Shown piece after piece: positions 54,156 to 63,009 of a stretch of DNA of 64,000 nt. How positions within the stretch are numbered: the first letter of the stretch is position 1; each line of letters opens with the position of its first letter. The position numbers were made by a program, and so were the translations under genes. The stretch is from Arthrobacter sp. ERGS1:01 (GTDB lineage Bacteria; Actinomycetota; Actinomycetes; Actinomycetales; Micrococcaceae), in assembly GCF_001281315.1 (NCBI RefSeq), contig NZ_CP012479.1:868001-932000 (forward strand), in the 5' to 3' direction. The notes beneath the pieces are model-generated. The model had not been told where the DNA came from. It was given only the letters and a program-made list of their open reading frames with translations, and made no database searches.

Positions 54156-55037
54156 GTGAGCAACGAGCAGGGTGCAATGACACTCGTCAACGAGGACATT
54201 GTGGGACCCACCGGGCGGCCCCTGACGGAGTTCCCCGAACCCCCGGTTCTTTCATCCCACGGCCCGGCCCGCGTCATTGCCATGGTCAACCAAAAGGGCG
54301 GCGTGGGTAAAACGACGTCGACCATCAACCTGGGTGCCGCGCTGGCCGAAGCCGGGCGAAAGGTTTTGCTGGTCGACTTCGACCCGCAGGGCGCCCTGTC
54401 CGCCGGGCTCGGCACCAACCCGCACGAGCTCGACCTGACCGTCTACAACGTGCTCATGGACCGCAAGGTGGACATTCGCGACGCCATCCTGCACACCGAG
54501 ATCGAGAACATCGACATCCTGCCGGCCAACATCGACCTGTCCGCTGCCGAGGTGCAGCTGGTCAATGAGGTGGCCCGCGAGCAAGTCCTGGCCAGCGCCC
54601 TGCGCAAGGTCGAGGACGACTACGACGTGGTCCTGATCGACTGCCAGCCCTCCCTGGGCCTGCTGACCGTCAACGCGCTCACCGCCGCGCACGGCGTCAT
54701 CATCCCGCTGATTTGCGAGTTCTTCGCCCTGCGCGCCGTGGCCCTGCTGGTGGAGACCATCGACAAGGTCCAGGACCGGCTCAACCCGCGCCTGCAGGTG
54801 GACGGCGTGCTGGCCACCATGTACGACGCCCGCACCCTGCACGCCCGCGAAGTGCTGGCCCGGCTGGTCGAGGCGTTTGGCGACAAGGTCTTCGAGACGG
54901 TCATCAAGCGCACCATCAAGTTCGCCGACGCCTCCGTGGCGGCCGAACCCATCACCACCTACGCGGCCAACCACCAGGGCGCCGATTCGTACCGCCGCCT
55001 CGCCAAAGAGCTGATCGCCCGTGGCGGCGCACCCTAA
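54156..55037 (+). CDS. parA: ParA/Soj family ATPase
   Basis: A 293-residue Walker-type ATPase. The deviant Walker A is NQKGGVGKTTSTINLGAALA, Walker A' LLVDFDPQG and Walker B DVVLIDCQPSLGLLT. Orphan ParA proteins next to scpA-scpB are a conserved actinobacterial feature (Rv1708 in M. tuberculosis) and are distinct from the origin-proximal ParA. The N-terminal 40 residues are variable. GTG start; no strong ribosome binding site. Its 3' end overlaps scpA by 17 nt, linking it to chromosome condensation. Confidence 0.92.
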   Translation: MSNEQGAMTLVNEDIVGPTGRPLTEFPEPPVLSSHGPARVIAMVNQKGGVGKTTSTINLGAALAEAGRKVLLVDFDPQGALSAGLGTNPHELDLTVYNVLMDRKVDIRDAILHTEIENIDILPANIDLSAAEVQLVNEVAREQVLASALRKVEDDYDVVLIDCQPSLGLLTVNALTAAHGVIIPLICEFFALRAVALLVETIDKVQDRLNPRLQVDGVLATMYDARTLHAREVLARLVEAFGDKVFETVIKRTIKFADASVAAEPITTYAANHQGADSYRRLAKELIARGGAP

Positions 55038-55959
55038 ACTGGACGACGCAACTATGGCCGCGGGGATCGCGGCGGACGCAACACCGGCCGCAGGACCGTC
55101 ACGGCAGCGCTTCGAGGTGCGCCTGGCGAACTTCACGGGCCCCTTCGACCTGCTCCTTGGGCTGATTTCCAAGCACGAACTGGACATCACCGACATCGCC
55201 ATCGCCACCGTCACCGACGAGTTCATCGGCTACCTCAAGGCTTTGCAGGAACTCGGCGAGGAATGGGCGCTCGATGAAGCCAGCGAATTCCTGGTCCTCG
55301 CCGCAACCCTGCTCGATCTGAAGGCCGCACGCCTGCTGCCGGCCGGAGCGGTCGAGAGCGAGGACGACCTTGCCCTCCTCGAAGCCCGGGACCTGCTCTT
55401 TGCCCGGCTCCTGCAGTACAAGGCGTTCAAGGAAGTGGCCGGGCTGATGGGCGCCGAGCTGGAGCGCGAAGCCAGGCGCTTCCCCCGGCTGGTGGGCCTG
55501 GAACCGCACTTTGCGGCCCTGCTGCCCGAGCTCGTCTGGCGGCACACCCCCGAACAGTTCGCCGAACTCGCCTCCCTGGCGATGGTCCCCAAGGAGGCCG
55601 CGCCCACCGAGGTGGGGCTGGCCCACCTGCACGTCCAACCCGTCAGCGTCCGCGAACAGGCCGCCATCGTCACTGCCATGCTCACCGCCGGCATGCCCGA
55701 CGACGGCGACCCCGCCGCGGCGAATTGGACGGGACACCCGCTGTCCTTCCGCGCCCTGACGGCCGACGCCGAAAACAACATGGTGGTGATCGCCCGGTTC
55801 CTGGCCCTGTTGGAACTGTTCCGGGACATGGTGGTCTCCTTCGACCAGGCCAGCCCGCTGGGGGAGCTGCTGGTGCGCTGGAGTGCCGGGGCCCGGCACA
55901 CGGTGCACACCGACAGTGACTTTGACGACGAACACGAGCCTGCGGAGGGAACAGTATGA
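55021..55959 (+). CDS. scpA: segregation and condensation protein A
   Basis: A 312-residue kleisin that bridges the SMC heads. The N-terminal domain has FEVRLANFTGPFDLLLGLIS and KHELDITDIAIATVTDEF; the middle LLDLKAARLLPA and EARDLLFARLLQYKAFKEVA are classic ScpA; the C-terminal winged-helix part follows (FLALLELFRDMVVSFDQ). GTG 55021 overlaps parA. The Ala-rich first 25 residues are extra. The end overlaps scpB by 4 nt. Confidence 0.93.
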   Translation: MAAHPKLDDATMAAGIAADATPAAGPSRQRFEVRLANFTGPFDLLLGLISKHELDITDIAIATVTDEFIGYLKALQELGEEWALDEASEFLVLAATLLDLKAARLLPAGAVESEDDLALLEARDLLFARLLQYKAFKEVAGLMGAELEREARRFPRLVGLEPHFAALLPELVWRHTPEQFAELASLAMVPKEAAPTEVGLAHLHVQPVSVREQAAIVTAMLTAGMPDDGDPAAANWTGHPLSFRALTADAENNMVVIARFLALLELFRDMVVSFDQASPLGELLVRWSAGARHTVHTDSDFDDEHEPAEGTV

Positions 55960-56612
55960 ACGCCGAACAGGATGCCCAATCCACCCCGGAGCAGCCCATG
56001 ATGGGGGCGGATCCGGACACGGAGGCGGTGTTGGCCGAACCCGGTGGTGTCCGTGCGGCGCTGGAGGCCGTGCTGATGGTGGTGGACGAGCCCGTGGCCG
56101 AGGAAGCGCTGGCCGCCGTGGTGGGCCTGCCCACAGCCGCGGTACGTGAGCTACTCCACGAACTGGCAAGGGAGTACGACGGCTATACTAGAGACGGTGA
56201 CACTGTACCGGTGCGCGGCTTTGAGCTTCGGCAACTTGCCGGGGGTTGGCGTGTTTATTCACGCCCCGCCTATTCCGGGATCGTGTCACAGTTTGTTGTG
56301 GACGGCCAAACGGCCCGGCTCACGCAGGCGGCCTTGGAGACACTGGCGGTGATAGCTTACCGCCAGCCGGTCTCGCGGGCCCGGGTTTCCGCCATTCGTG
56401 GCGTGAACGTGGACTCGGTGGTGAGGACGTTGGCGCAGCGCGGCCTGATCGAGGAAGTGGGCACCGACCCGGTGTCAGGGGCATTTTTGTACCGCACCAC
56501 AGCGTACTTTTTGGAACGGCTGGGGATTGGAAGCGTGGATGAGTTGCCGCAAATTGCACAGCACCTGCCTGGTCTGGAAAACCTCCACGATTTCCACGAC
56601 GCACACCTTTAG
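55956..56612 (+). CDS. scpB: segregation and condensation protein B
   Basis: A 218-residue protein with two winged-helix domains. Family features are ALEAVLMVVDEPVAEEALAA, GGWRVYSRPAYSGIV, QTARLTQAALETLAVIAYRQ and RGVNVDSVVRTLAQRGLIEE. It binds ScpA and the SMC complex. The ATG overlaps scpA by 4 nt (ATGA), so the two subunits are made together. Confidence 0.94.
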   Translation: MNAEQDAQSTPEQPMMGADPDTEAVLAEPGGVRAALEAVLMVVDEPVAEEALAAVVGLPTAAVRELLHELAREYDGYTRDGDTVPVRGFELRQLAGGWRVYSRPAYSGIVSQFVVDGQTARLTQAALETLAVIAYRQPVSRARVSAIRGVNVDSVVRTLAQRGLIEEVGTDPVSGAFLYRTTAYFLERLGIGSVDELPQIAQHLPGLENLHDFHDAHL

Positions 56613-56690
56613 CCCCATGCACCGCCCCTGAAGCATTCAGGACCACCCACTTTCAGTACCGCAACTTTTCTTAGCATTAAGGACAAAATC

Positions 56691-57893
56691 ATGACACCGT
56701 CGCCCCGTTCCGGGAGCTCTTCCGGGCAAAACCAGCCGCGAGGCGGCAAGCCGCGCTCCGGTGCACCCAAGTCCGGCGGATTCAAGGGCGGCTCCGGCGC
56801 GCCCAAGTCCGGCGGCTACAAGGGTGGCGGCGGCTTCGGCTCGCCCCGCTCGGGTGCCCCGCGTTCGGCCGGTTCCGAAGGCTCCGGCGTCCAGCGCGCC
56901 CCGGGTTCCGGTGCCCCGCGCACCGGCGGCACCGGCGCCCCCAAATCGGGCAGCAAGTTCGGCGGACCCCGCACGGGAGCCAGCTCCTTCGGCGCCCGGG
57001 CAGCCGCCCGCGCCGGCAACGGCGCCCAGAAGCCTTCACAGCGCGGCGCCAAGCCGTACAAGAACGAGCAGTACGGCCGCAGCATGGGCCCGGTCAAGAA
57101 CCGTCCCACCGAGCAGAACCGCCGCCCGGAAACCACCTCCGACGACGTGGACGTGCACAACCCCGAGGGCCTGCGCCTGCAGAAGGTCATGGCCATGGCG
57201 GGTGTGGCATCGCGCCGCCTGTGCGAGGACATGATCCTCGAAGGCCGTGTCCAGGTCGACGGCGTGACCGTCACCCAGCTGGGACTGCGCGTTGATCCGG
57301 AGACCGCCGACATCGCGGTGGACGGCATGACCATCCAGACCAACGAATCCATGATCTACATGGTGTTCAACAAGCCCAAGGGCGTCGTCTCCACCATGGA
57401 CGATCCCGAAGGCCGTCCGTGCATCAAGGACTTCCTGAAGGTGCGCCAGACCCGAGAGCGCCTCTTCCACGTGGGCCGCCTCGACACGAACACCGAGGGC
57501 CTGCTGCTGCTGACCAACGACGGCGAGCTTGCCAACCGCTTGAGCCACCCCAAGTACGGTGTACCCAAGACCTACCTGGTGCAGGTCCGCGGACCCATGG
57601 CCCAGGGCATCGGCGCCCAGCTCAAGGACGGCGTGGAACTCGAGGACGGCTGGCAGAAGGTCGACTCCTTCCGCCTGGTCGACTCGACCCCCGGCCACGT
57701 GCTGGCCGAGGTCGTCCTGCACTCCGGCAAGAACCGCATCGTGCGCCGCATGTTCGAGGCCGTCGGCTACCCCGTGGAGCGCCTGGTGCGCGTCAAGTTC
57801 GGCCCCATCGCGTTGGGCGACCAGCGCCAGGGCAGCATTCGCATCCTGGGCCGTCACGAGGTGGGCCACCTGATGGCAGAAGTGGGAATGTAG
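56691..57893 (+). CDS. RluB-type 23S rRNA pseudouridine synthase with long basic N-terminus
   Basis: A 400-residue RsuA/RluB family enzyme. Residues 1-155 are a Gly/Ser/Ala/Pro/Lys-rich extension with repeated GAPKSGG-like units. An S4 domain follows (LQKVMAMAGVASRRLCEDMI). The catalytic Asp is in HVGRLDTNTEGLLLLTNDGE, and KTYLVQVRG and GKNRIVRRMFEAVGYPVERL complete the fold. It isomerises uridine in 23S rRNA, probably at helix 80. ATG 56691 has AAGGA upstream. It matches Rv1711 in position after scpB. Confidence 0.92.
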   Translation: MTPSPRSGSSSGQNQPRGGKPRSGAPKSGGFKGGSGAPKSGGYKGGGGFGSPRSGAPRSAGSEGSGVQRAPGSGAPRTGGTGAPKSGSKFGGPRTGASSFGARAAARAGNGAQKPSQRGAKPYKNEQYGRSMGPVKNRPTEQNRRPETTSDDVDVHNPEGLRLQKVMAMAGVASRRLCEDMILEGRVQVDGVTVTQLGLRVDPETADIAVDGMTIQTNESMIYMVFNKPKGVVSTMDDPEGRPCIKDFLKVRQTRERLFHVGRLDTNTEGLLLLTNDGELANRLSHPKYGVPKTYLVQVRGPMAQGIGAQLKDGVELEDGWQKVDSFRLVDSTPGHVLAEVVLHSGKNRIVRRMFEAVGYPVERLVRVKFGPIALGDQRQGSIRILGRHEVGHLMAEVGM

Positions 57894-57900
57894 GCAGCGG

Positions 57901-59004
57901 ATGAATCCAACGCATTTGGTGGGGCCCGTGCTGGTTCTTGGCAGTGGACTGCTGGGGGCCAGCATTGGTTTGGGACTGCGGGCCCATGGCATTGACGTGG
58001 TCGTCTCCGATCCTTCGCCCTCGGCCCAGGCCGTGGCCGTGGACATCGGCGCCGGCCGCGCCTTTGACGCGGCCGAACAACTCCACCCGGAGCTTGTGGT
58101 CGTCGCGGCCCCGCCGGATGTGACCGCACAGGTGGTGGCCGGTGCCCTGCAAAGGTACCCGGACGCCGTCGTCGTCGACATTGCCAGCGTCAAGGTGGCC
58201 ATCGCCGCCGAGCTGGCCCAAATCCTGGGCGCCGACAATGAACTGCTGTCCCGCTACGTGGGCACGCACCCCATGGCCGGGCGGGAACGCTCCGGTCCGG
58301 TTGCGGCTCGCGGTGAACTGTTCAACGCCATGCCGTGGGTGCTGTGCGCCTCGCCGGCCAGCTCAAAGCACGCCGTCAAGGTGGCGCACTCGTTGGCCAT
58401 CGATCTGAACGCCGTGGTGTTCAGGTTCAACCCCGACGAGCACGACGCCGCCGTGGCCCTGGTCAGCCACCTGCCGCAGGTCATGTCCTCGCTGGTGGCC
58501 AGCCGGCTGCAGGAAACCCCCGCGCACGCCTTGTCGCTGGCCGGCAACGGGCTGCGCGACGTGACCCGGATTGCCGCCAGTGATCCGGCCCTGTGGGTGC
58601 AGATCCTGGGCGCCAACGCACCCAAGCTGTTGGAGATCATGCAGGGGGTCCGGGCGGACCTGGACCGGCTGATCAACACGCTCAGCGCCCCCACGGCGCC
58701 GGGCGCGCGCCTTGACCTGGCACAGCTCATGGCCGAGGGCAACGCCGGCCAGATGCGCGTTCCCGGCAAGCACGGCGGGCCGGCGCAGCAGTACACCTGG
58801 CTGACGGTGCTCGTGGACGACAAACCCGGGCAGATCGCCCACTTGCTCACCGAAATCGGTGCCATCGGCGTCAACGTCGAAGATTTGCGGCTGGACCATT
58901 CGGCCGGGCTGCAGGTGGGCATGGTGGAGCTTTCCGTGGTGCCGGCCAAGCGCGCGGCACTGGTGGAGGAACTGACGGAACGCGGATGGAAGGTCATATT
59001 GTGA
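57901..59004 (+). CDS. tyrA: prephenate dehydrogenase with ACT domain
   Basis: A 367-residue enzyme of tyrosine synthesis. The NAD-binding motif is VLVLGSGLLGASIGLGLRAHG, the substrate region is GTHPMAGRERSGP, and a helical dimerisation domain follows (about 170-285). The C-terminal ACT domain (about 295-367: YTWLTVLVDDKPGQIAHLLT) suggests feedback control by an aromatic amino acid. It starts 7 nt after the rluB stop and overlaps cmk by 4 nt. Confidence 0.93.
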   Translation: MNPTHLVGPVLVLGSGLLGASIGLGLRAHGIDVVVSDPSPSAQAVAVDIGAGRAFDAAEQLHPELVVVAAPPDVTAQVVAGALQRYPDAVVVDIASVKVAIAAELAQILGADNELLSRYVGTHPMAGRERSGPVAARGELFNAMPWVLCASPASSKHAVKVAHSLAIDLNAVVFRFNPDEHDAAVALVSHLPQVMSSLVASRLQETPAHALSLAGNGLRDVTRIAASDPALWVQILGANAPKLLEIMQGVRADLDRLINTLSAPTAPGARLDLAQLMAEGNAGQMRVPGKHGGPAQQYTWLTVLVDDKPGQIAHLLTEIGAIGVNVEDLRLDHSAGLQVGMVELSVVPAKRAALVEELTERGWKVIL

Positions 59005-59723
59005 CGGACATGTTTGTTACATTCCCCGAGCGGCTGCGCGTGGGCAAGCCCCTGGTGGTCGCCATTGACGGGCCCTCCGGATCGGGCAAGTCCAGCGTCA
59101 GCAAGGCCGTTGCGCGCCGTTTGGGCCTGGCGTTCCTTGATACGGGAGCCATGTACCGGGCTCTGACCTGGCACTGCCTCAACGCCCGGATCAACCTGGA
59201 AAACGCCGCCGCCGTCGAAGCCGCCGCCCGGACGATGGGCTTCGAGCAGGGCCTGACGCCCGACGTCGACTTCGTGAAGGTCAACGGCATCACCGTCACC
59301 GGTCCCATCCGCGACCCCAAAATCTCCAAGGCCGTCAGCGCGGTGGCCATCAACCTCGGTGCCCGCAAGGAACTTGTCCGCCGCCAGCAGGCCATCATCG
59401 CCGACTGCAACCATCGCATCGTGGTGGAGGGCCGGGACATCACCACGGTGGTGGCCCCCCACGCCGAGGCACGCCTGATCCTGACTGCCAGCGAGGAGGC
59501 CCGGATGCGGCGCCGCGGACTCCAGCTTGGCGGCACCCAAACGGCCGCACAACTGGCCGAACAGGTGCTGGCCCGCGACGCGAAGGACTCCACGGTGGTT
59601 GATTTCCAGCGTGCGGCCGACGGCGTGTACACGGTGGACTCCTCGGAGCTGGATTTTGAGCAGACCGTCGACGCCGTCATCGACGTGGTGCGCCGGGCCG
59701 TCAATGAGGGCCCGGCTGCATGA
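59001..59723 (+). CDS. cmk: cytidylate kinase
   Basis: A 240-residue (d)CMP kinase. The P-loop is AIDGPSGSGKSSVSKAVARR, then LAFLDTGAMYRALTW, the CMP-binding ISKAVSAVAINLGARKELV and IVVEGRDITTVVAPHA, and the lid EEARMRRRGLQ. GTG 59001 has GGAAGG 7 nt upstream and overlaps the tyrA stop (GTGA); an ATG 9 nt later is possible. Length is normal. Confidence 0.94.
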   Translation: MTDMFVTFPERLRVGKPLVVAIDGPSGSGKSSVSKAVARRLGLAFLDTGAMYRALTWHCLNARINLENAAAVEAAARTMGFEQGLTPDVDFVKVNGITVTGPIRDPKISKAVSAVAINLGARKELVRRQQAIIADCNHRIVVEGRDITTVVAPHAEARLILTASEEARMRRRGLQLGGTQTAAQLAEQVLARDAKDSTVVDFQRAADGVYTVDSSELDFEQTVDAVIDVVRRAVNEGPAA

Positions 59724-60448
59724 GCAAAAAAGATCCAACGGCCGCCCCGGCACTGCGTGTGGTAACCGCGGCGCCGCCGCGCTGGAAGACACGCTGGAGC
59801 CGGCCGCTGGGTCGCGTCCTTGACCACGTGGTGTACCGCACCATCGTGGTGGGGCGCAAGCATGTGCCCGCCGACGGTCCCGTCATTTTTGCCGGAAATC
59901 ACCTGAGCTACCTTGACGGGCCGGTCATGGTGGGCGCCGCCAACCGCTACATGCACGTCATGGTCCGCCATGACATGTTCAAGGGCTTCCTTGGCTGGGT
60001 GCTGGCCGCCTCGGGGCAGATCCCCGTCAACCGGGCCGGGGACAGGGCCGCGCTGCAACAGGCAAAAACGGTCCTTGACCGTGGCGACTGCGTGGGCATC
60101 CTGCCGGAGGGCACCCGGGGAACCGGGGACGCCGCCGCCATGAACGGCGGAGTGGCGTGGCTGGCGCTGAACTCGGGCGCCGTCGTCGTTCCCGTCGCCA
60201 TCCTGGGCACCCGGGTGGGCAACGAACATCGTGACACAATTCCCAAGCCGCGCCGCCATCTGCACGTGGTGTTTGGGGAGCCCCTGAAAATTGAGCGTGA
60301 GCCCGGAGTTTCCGGCCGTGTTTCAATGGACAGGGCAACCGAAAAAATCCGCCGTCGGCTGGCAGCCCATATTGAGGCCGCCACGGCCGCTACAGGCCAG
60401 GATTTACCTGCGGATGACCACCTTACTTCAAAGCATAAAGGACAGTAA
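59720..60448 (+). CDS. lysophospholipid acyltransferase, PlsC family
   Basis: A 242-residue 1-acylglycerol-3-phosphate acyltransferase-like protein. Motif I NHLSYLD (His-x4-Asp), motif [13 protein letters not shown], motif [14 protein letters not shown] and motif [12 protein letters not shown] are present. It probably makes phosphatidate in membrane lipid synthesis. ATG overlaps cmk by 4 nt. The order cmk-plsC-der is common in actinobacteria. Confidence 0.9.
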   Translation: MSKKDPTAAPALRVVTAAPPRWKTRWSRPLGRVLDHVVYRTIVVGRKHVPADGPVIFAGNHLSYLDGPVMVGAANRYMHVMVRHDMFKGFLGWVLAASGQIPVNRAGDRAALQQAKTVLDRGDCVGILPEGTRGTGDAAAMNGGVAWLALNSGAVVVPVAILGTRVGNEHRDTIPKPRRHLHVVFGEPLKIEREPGVSGRVSMDRATEKIRRRLAAHIEAATAATGQDLPADDHLTSKHKGQ

Positions 60449-60450
60449 CC

Positions 60451-62007
60451 ATGAGCGACTCACAGTCTGCCACGCACCCCGATGAGGGTGAGTTTAGTCA
60501 CGAGGACTATGTACCCGCGGGTACTGACCATGTTGCCGAGCGGTTGGCGGAAATCTCCGACGAGGACGCCGAGGCACGCGCCGCCGGGCTGCTGGCCGGC
60601 CTGGCCAGCTACGAGCTCGACGAGGACGACGCAAAGCTGCTTGCCGGCGAGTTCGACGACGGCACCAGCGAGGATGCCCTCCGCCAGGACCCCGTGCTTG
60701 CCATCGTGGGCCGGCCCAACGTCGGCAAGTCCACGCTGGTCAACCGCATCCTGGGCCGCCGCGAGGCCGTCGTGGAGGACACTCCCGGCGTAACCCGCGA
60801 CCGCGTGCAGTACCCGGCGACCTGGAATGGCCGCAACTTCACGCTGGTGGACACCGGCGGCTGGGAAAGCAACGCCCGCGGCATCGACCTGCGCGTTGCC
60901 GAGCAGGCCGAGATCGCCGTGGAAATGGCCGACGCCGTGCTGCTCGTGGTGGACGCGATCGTGGGCATCACCGCCTCCGACGAAGCCATCGTGCGCATGC
61001 TGCGCAAGGCCAAGAAGCCCGTCATCCTGGTGGGCAACAAGATTGACGACCTCGTCCAGGAAGCCGACGCCGCCACCCTGTGGGGCCTTGGACTGGGGGA
61101 GCCGTACCCGGTTTCCGCCGTGCACGGCCGCGGCGTGGCCGACATGCTGGACCGCGTCATGGACGTCCTCCCCGAGTTCTCCGCCGTCGCCGGTGTTGAG
61201 CGCACGGGCGGCCCGCGCCGCGTGGCCCTGATCGGCCGCCCCAACGTGGGCAAGTCCTCGCTGCTGAACAAGCTCGTGGGCTCCGAGCGCGTCGTCGTCG
61301 ACAACGTCGCCGGCACCACCCGCGACCCCGTCGATGAGCTCATCGAACTGGGCAACCGCACCTGGCGCTTTGTGGACACCGCCGGCATCCGCCGCCGCCA
61401 GCACATGGCACAGGGTGCCGACTTCTACGCCTCCCTGCGCACCCAGGGTGCCCTGGAAAAGGCCGAGGTGGCCGTGGTGCTGCTGGCCGTGGATGAGATC
61501 CTCAGCGAGCAGGATGTGCGCATCCTGCAGCTGGCCATCGAATCCGGCCGCGCACTGGTGCTCGCGTTCAACAAGTGGGACCTGCTCGACGACGAACGCC
61601 GCAAGTACCTGGAACGCGAAATCGACCAGGACCTGGCCCACGTGGCCTGGGCCCCGCGCGTGAACATGTCCGCCAAGACCGGCTGGCACAAGGACAAGCT
61701 GGTTCCGGCCCTTGACCTGGCCCTGGAAAACTGGGACCGCCGCATCCCCACGGGCCGCCTGAACGCGTTCCTGGGCGAGCTGGTCTCCGAGCACCCGCAC
61801 CCCGTCCGCGGCGGCAAGCAGCCGCGCATCCTCTTCGGCACGCAGGCCTCCAGCCGCCCGCCGAAGTTCGTGCTGTTCACCACCGGCTTCCTGGACCCCG
61901 GATACCGCCGTTTCATCACGCGCCGCCTGCGCGAGACGTTCGGCTTCGAGGGCACTCCGATCGAGGTCAGCATGCGCGTCCGCGAGAAGCGCAGCCGCAA
62001 GAAGTAG
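60451..62007 (+). CDS. der: ribosome-assembly GTPase Der (EngA)
   Basis: A 518-residue double GTPase for 50S subunit assembly. After an acidic N-terminal extension of about 75 residues, GTPase domain 1 has [20 protein letters not shown] and NKID; domain 2 has [20 protein letters not shown] and NKWD. A C-terminal KH-like domain ends in [20 protein letters not shown]. Such N-terminal extensions are common in actinobacterial Der. Starts 2 nt after plsC with AAGGA upstream. Confidence 0.96.
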   Translation: MSDSQSATHPDEGEFSHEDYVPAGTDHVAERLAEISDEDAEARAAGLLAGLASYELDEDDAKLLAGEFDDGTSEDALRQDPVLAIVGRPNVGKSTLVNRILGRREAVVEDTPGVTRDRVQYPATWNGRNFTLVDTGGWESNARGIDLRVAEQAEIAVEMADAVLLVVDAIVGITASDEAIVRMLRKAKKPVILVGNKIDDLVQEADAATLWGLGLGEPYPVSAVHGRGVADMLDRVMDVLPEFSAVAGVERTGGPRRVALIGRPNVGKSSLLNKLVGSERVVVDNVAGTTRDPVDELIELGNRTWRFVDTAGIRRRQHMAQGADFYASLRTQGALEKAEVAVVLLAVDEILSEQDVRILQLAIESGRALVLAFNKWDLLDDERRKYLEREIDQDLAHVAWAPRVNMSAKTGWHKDKLVPALDLALENWDRRIPTGRLNAFLGELVSEHPHPVRGGKQPRILFGTQASSRPPKFVLFTTGFLDPGYRRFITRRLRETFGFEGTPIEVSMRVREKRSRKK

Positions 62008-62016
62008 CAAACCTCC

Positions 62017-62052
62017 CATTTCCCGGCCGGATTTCACCCCGGCCGGGAAATG
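62017..62052 (+). terminator. terminator after der
   Basis: CATTTCCCGGCCGG (62017-62030) and CCGGCCGGGAAATG (62039-62052) form a perfect 14-bp stem with an 8-nt loop, 9 nt after the der stop codon. It closes the parA-der operon. Confidence 0.85.
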
Positions 62053-62154
62053 AGATGGCCGTCACTGCAAGTTTGGTCAAAGCGCCCCAAAATATGGGGT
62101 AAGCTTTTTCCGTTGGTTCAGCCGGTGAAGATATCTTCTCCGGGCGCGAACTTT

Positions 62155-62230
<76 letters not shown>

Positions 62231-62233
62231 AAG

Positions 62234-62283
62234 AAAATCCGCTCAAACACTGGGAATCATCCCGGTGCTTGAGCGGATTTTTT
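62234..62283 (+). terminator. tRNA-Pro terminator
   Basis: AAAATCCGCTCAA (62234-62246) pairs with TTGAGCGGATTTT (from 62269), with an inner stem ACACTGGG/CCCGGTG, and the right arm runs into a T tract. It is a classic intrinsic terminator directly after the tRNA. Confidence 0.88.
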
Positions 62284-62291
62284 GTTGCCCT

Positions 62292-62386
62292 TTTCGCGGG
62301 AACGACCCCGCGGCGCGAAATAGACCCTGGACCGCGAAACAGGCGTTGCTCGGGCGCTGTTTCGCGGGCGCGGGTCTGTTTCGCGG
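62292..62386. repeat. cluster of TTTCGCG/CGCGAAA repeats forming nested hairpins
   Basis: Five copies of the heptamer TTTCGCG or its complement lie at about 62292, 62314, 62333, 62359 and 62379. They build a perfect 11-bp stem (CCGCGAAACAG 62332-62342 with CTGTTTCGCGG 62357-62367), enclosed by a second 14-bp stem with one mismatch (62314-62327 with 62372-62385). The cluster lies between the tRNA terminator and the convergent mop gene and probably terminates mop. Confidence 0.75.
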
Positions 62387-62398
62387 ATCGGATCCGGC

Positions 62399-62605
62399 CT
62401 AGTCGACCGCGATCATGACGTCGGAGGCCTTGACGACCGCATAGGCCTCGCCGCCCACCACGAGCTCCAGCTCGTCGACTGCTTCATTGGTGATGGAGGC
62501 GGTGACCACCGAGCCCTCAATCTGGATGCGGACGTGGGCGGTCGTTGCCCCTTTGGTGATCTCCGTGATGGTGCCTTTGAGACGGTTTCGGGCGCTGATC
62601 TTCAT
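62399..62605 (-). CDS. molybdenum-pterin binding protein (molbindin, TOBE domain)
   Basis: A 68-residue single Mop/TOBE domain beginning MKISARNRLKGTITEITKGA and containing RIQIEGSVVTASITNEAVDE. Molbindins form hexamers that bind molybdate or tungstate for storage and homeostasis. Length matches the family exactly. ATG 62605 has GAGGAG upstream; a longer frame upstream is spurious. No molybdate transporter is next to it in the window. Confidence 0.92.
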   Translation of the reverse strand: MKISARNRLKGTITEITKGATTAHVRIQIEGSVVTASITNEAVDELELVVGGEAYAVVKASDVMIAVD

Positions 62606-62823
62606 TGATGTTCTCCTCGGGTCGCTCCGGTTGGCGGGATATTTTCGCACCCGCCTTCGAATGAGAACCAGCGTAACGCACCGCGCCCGTTTCCGGTCGG
62701 GGCGCCCGGCCCACGGTCGCCGAATCCGGAACCGGGTGCCCCGTGCGGGCAGGGCCGCCGCCATGCACCCCGGCAGGACCCCGCACCCTAGGTTTTTGCA
62801 GCCAGCGGGAGTAGCTTGGCCCC

Positions 62824-62982
62824 ATGGTTGGGATCATCGTTCTACTACTTGTCATCTGGCTCGTCTTTGCGATCCTGGGGGTCGTGATCAAGGGATTGCT
62901 GTGGCTGGCCGTCATTGGAATTGTGTTGTTTGTCGGCACGGCCGCCATTGGCTGGATCCGGCGTAATTCCATCAACAAATAG
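62824..62982 (+). CDS. small hydrophobic membrane protein, 52 residues
   Basis: A short frame encoding MVGIIVLLLVIWLVFAILGV and then VIKGLLWLAVIGIVLFVGTA, ending IRRNSINK. Two hydrophobic segments separated by VIKG and a basic C-terminus predict a double-spanning membrane miniprotein. It is preceded by CGGGAG about 14 nt upstream and a TAGGTTTTT stretch. Similar 50-60 residue hydrophobic proteins are commonly annotated as hypothetical in actinobacteria. Function unknown. Confidence 0.65.
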   Translation: MVGIIVLLLVIWLVFAILGVVIKGLLWLAVIGIVLFVGTAAIGWIRRNSINK

Positions 62983-63009
62983 CCACCCGGACCGTTGGTG
63001 AGGGCCCGC

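Noticed and set aside
54156-55037. parA as a sign of a plasmid or of the chromosome origin
   Set aside because: It is coupled to scpA-scpB as in other actinobacteria and has no parB or parS-like sites next to it.
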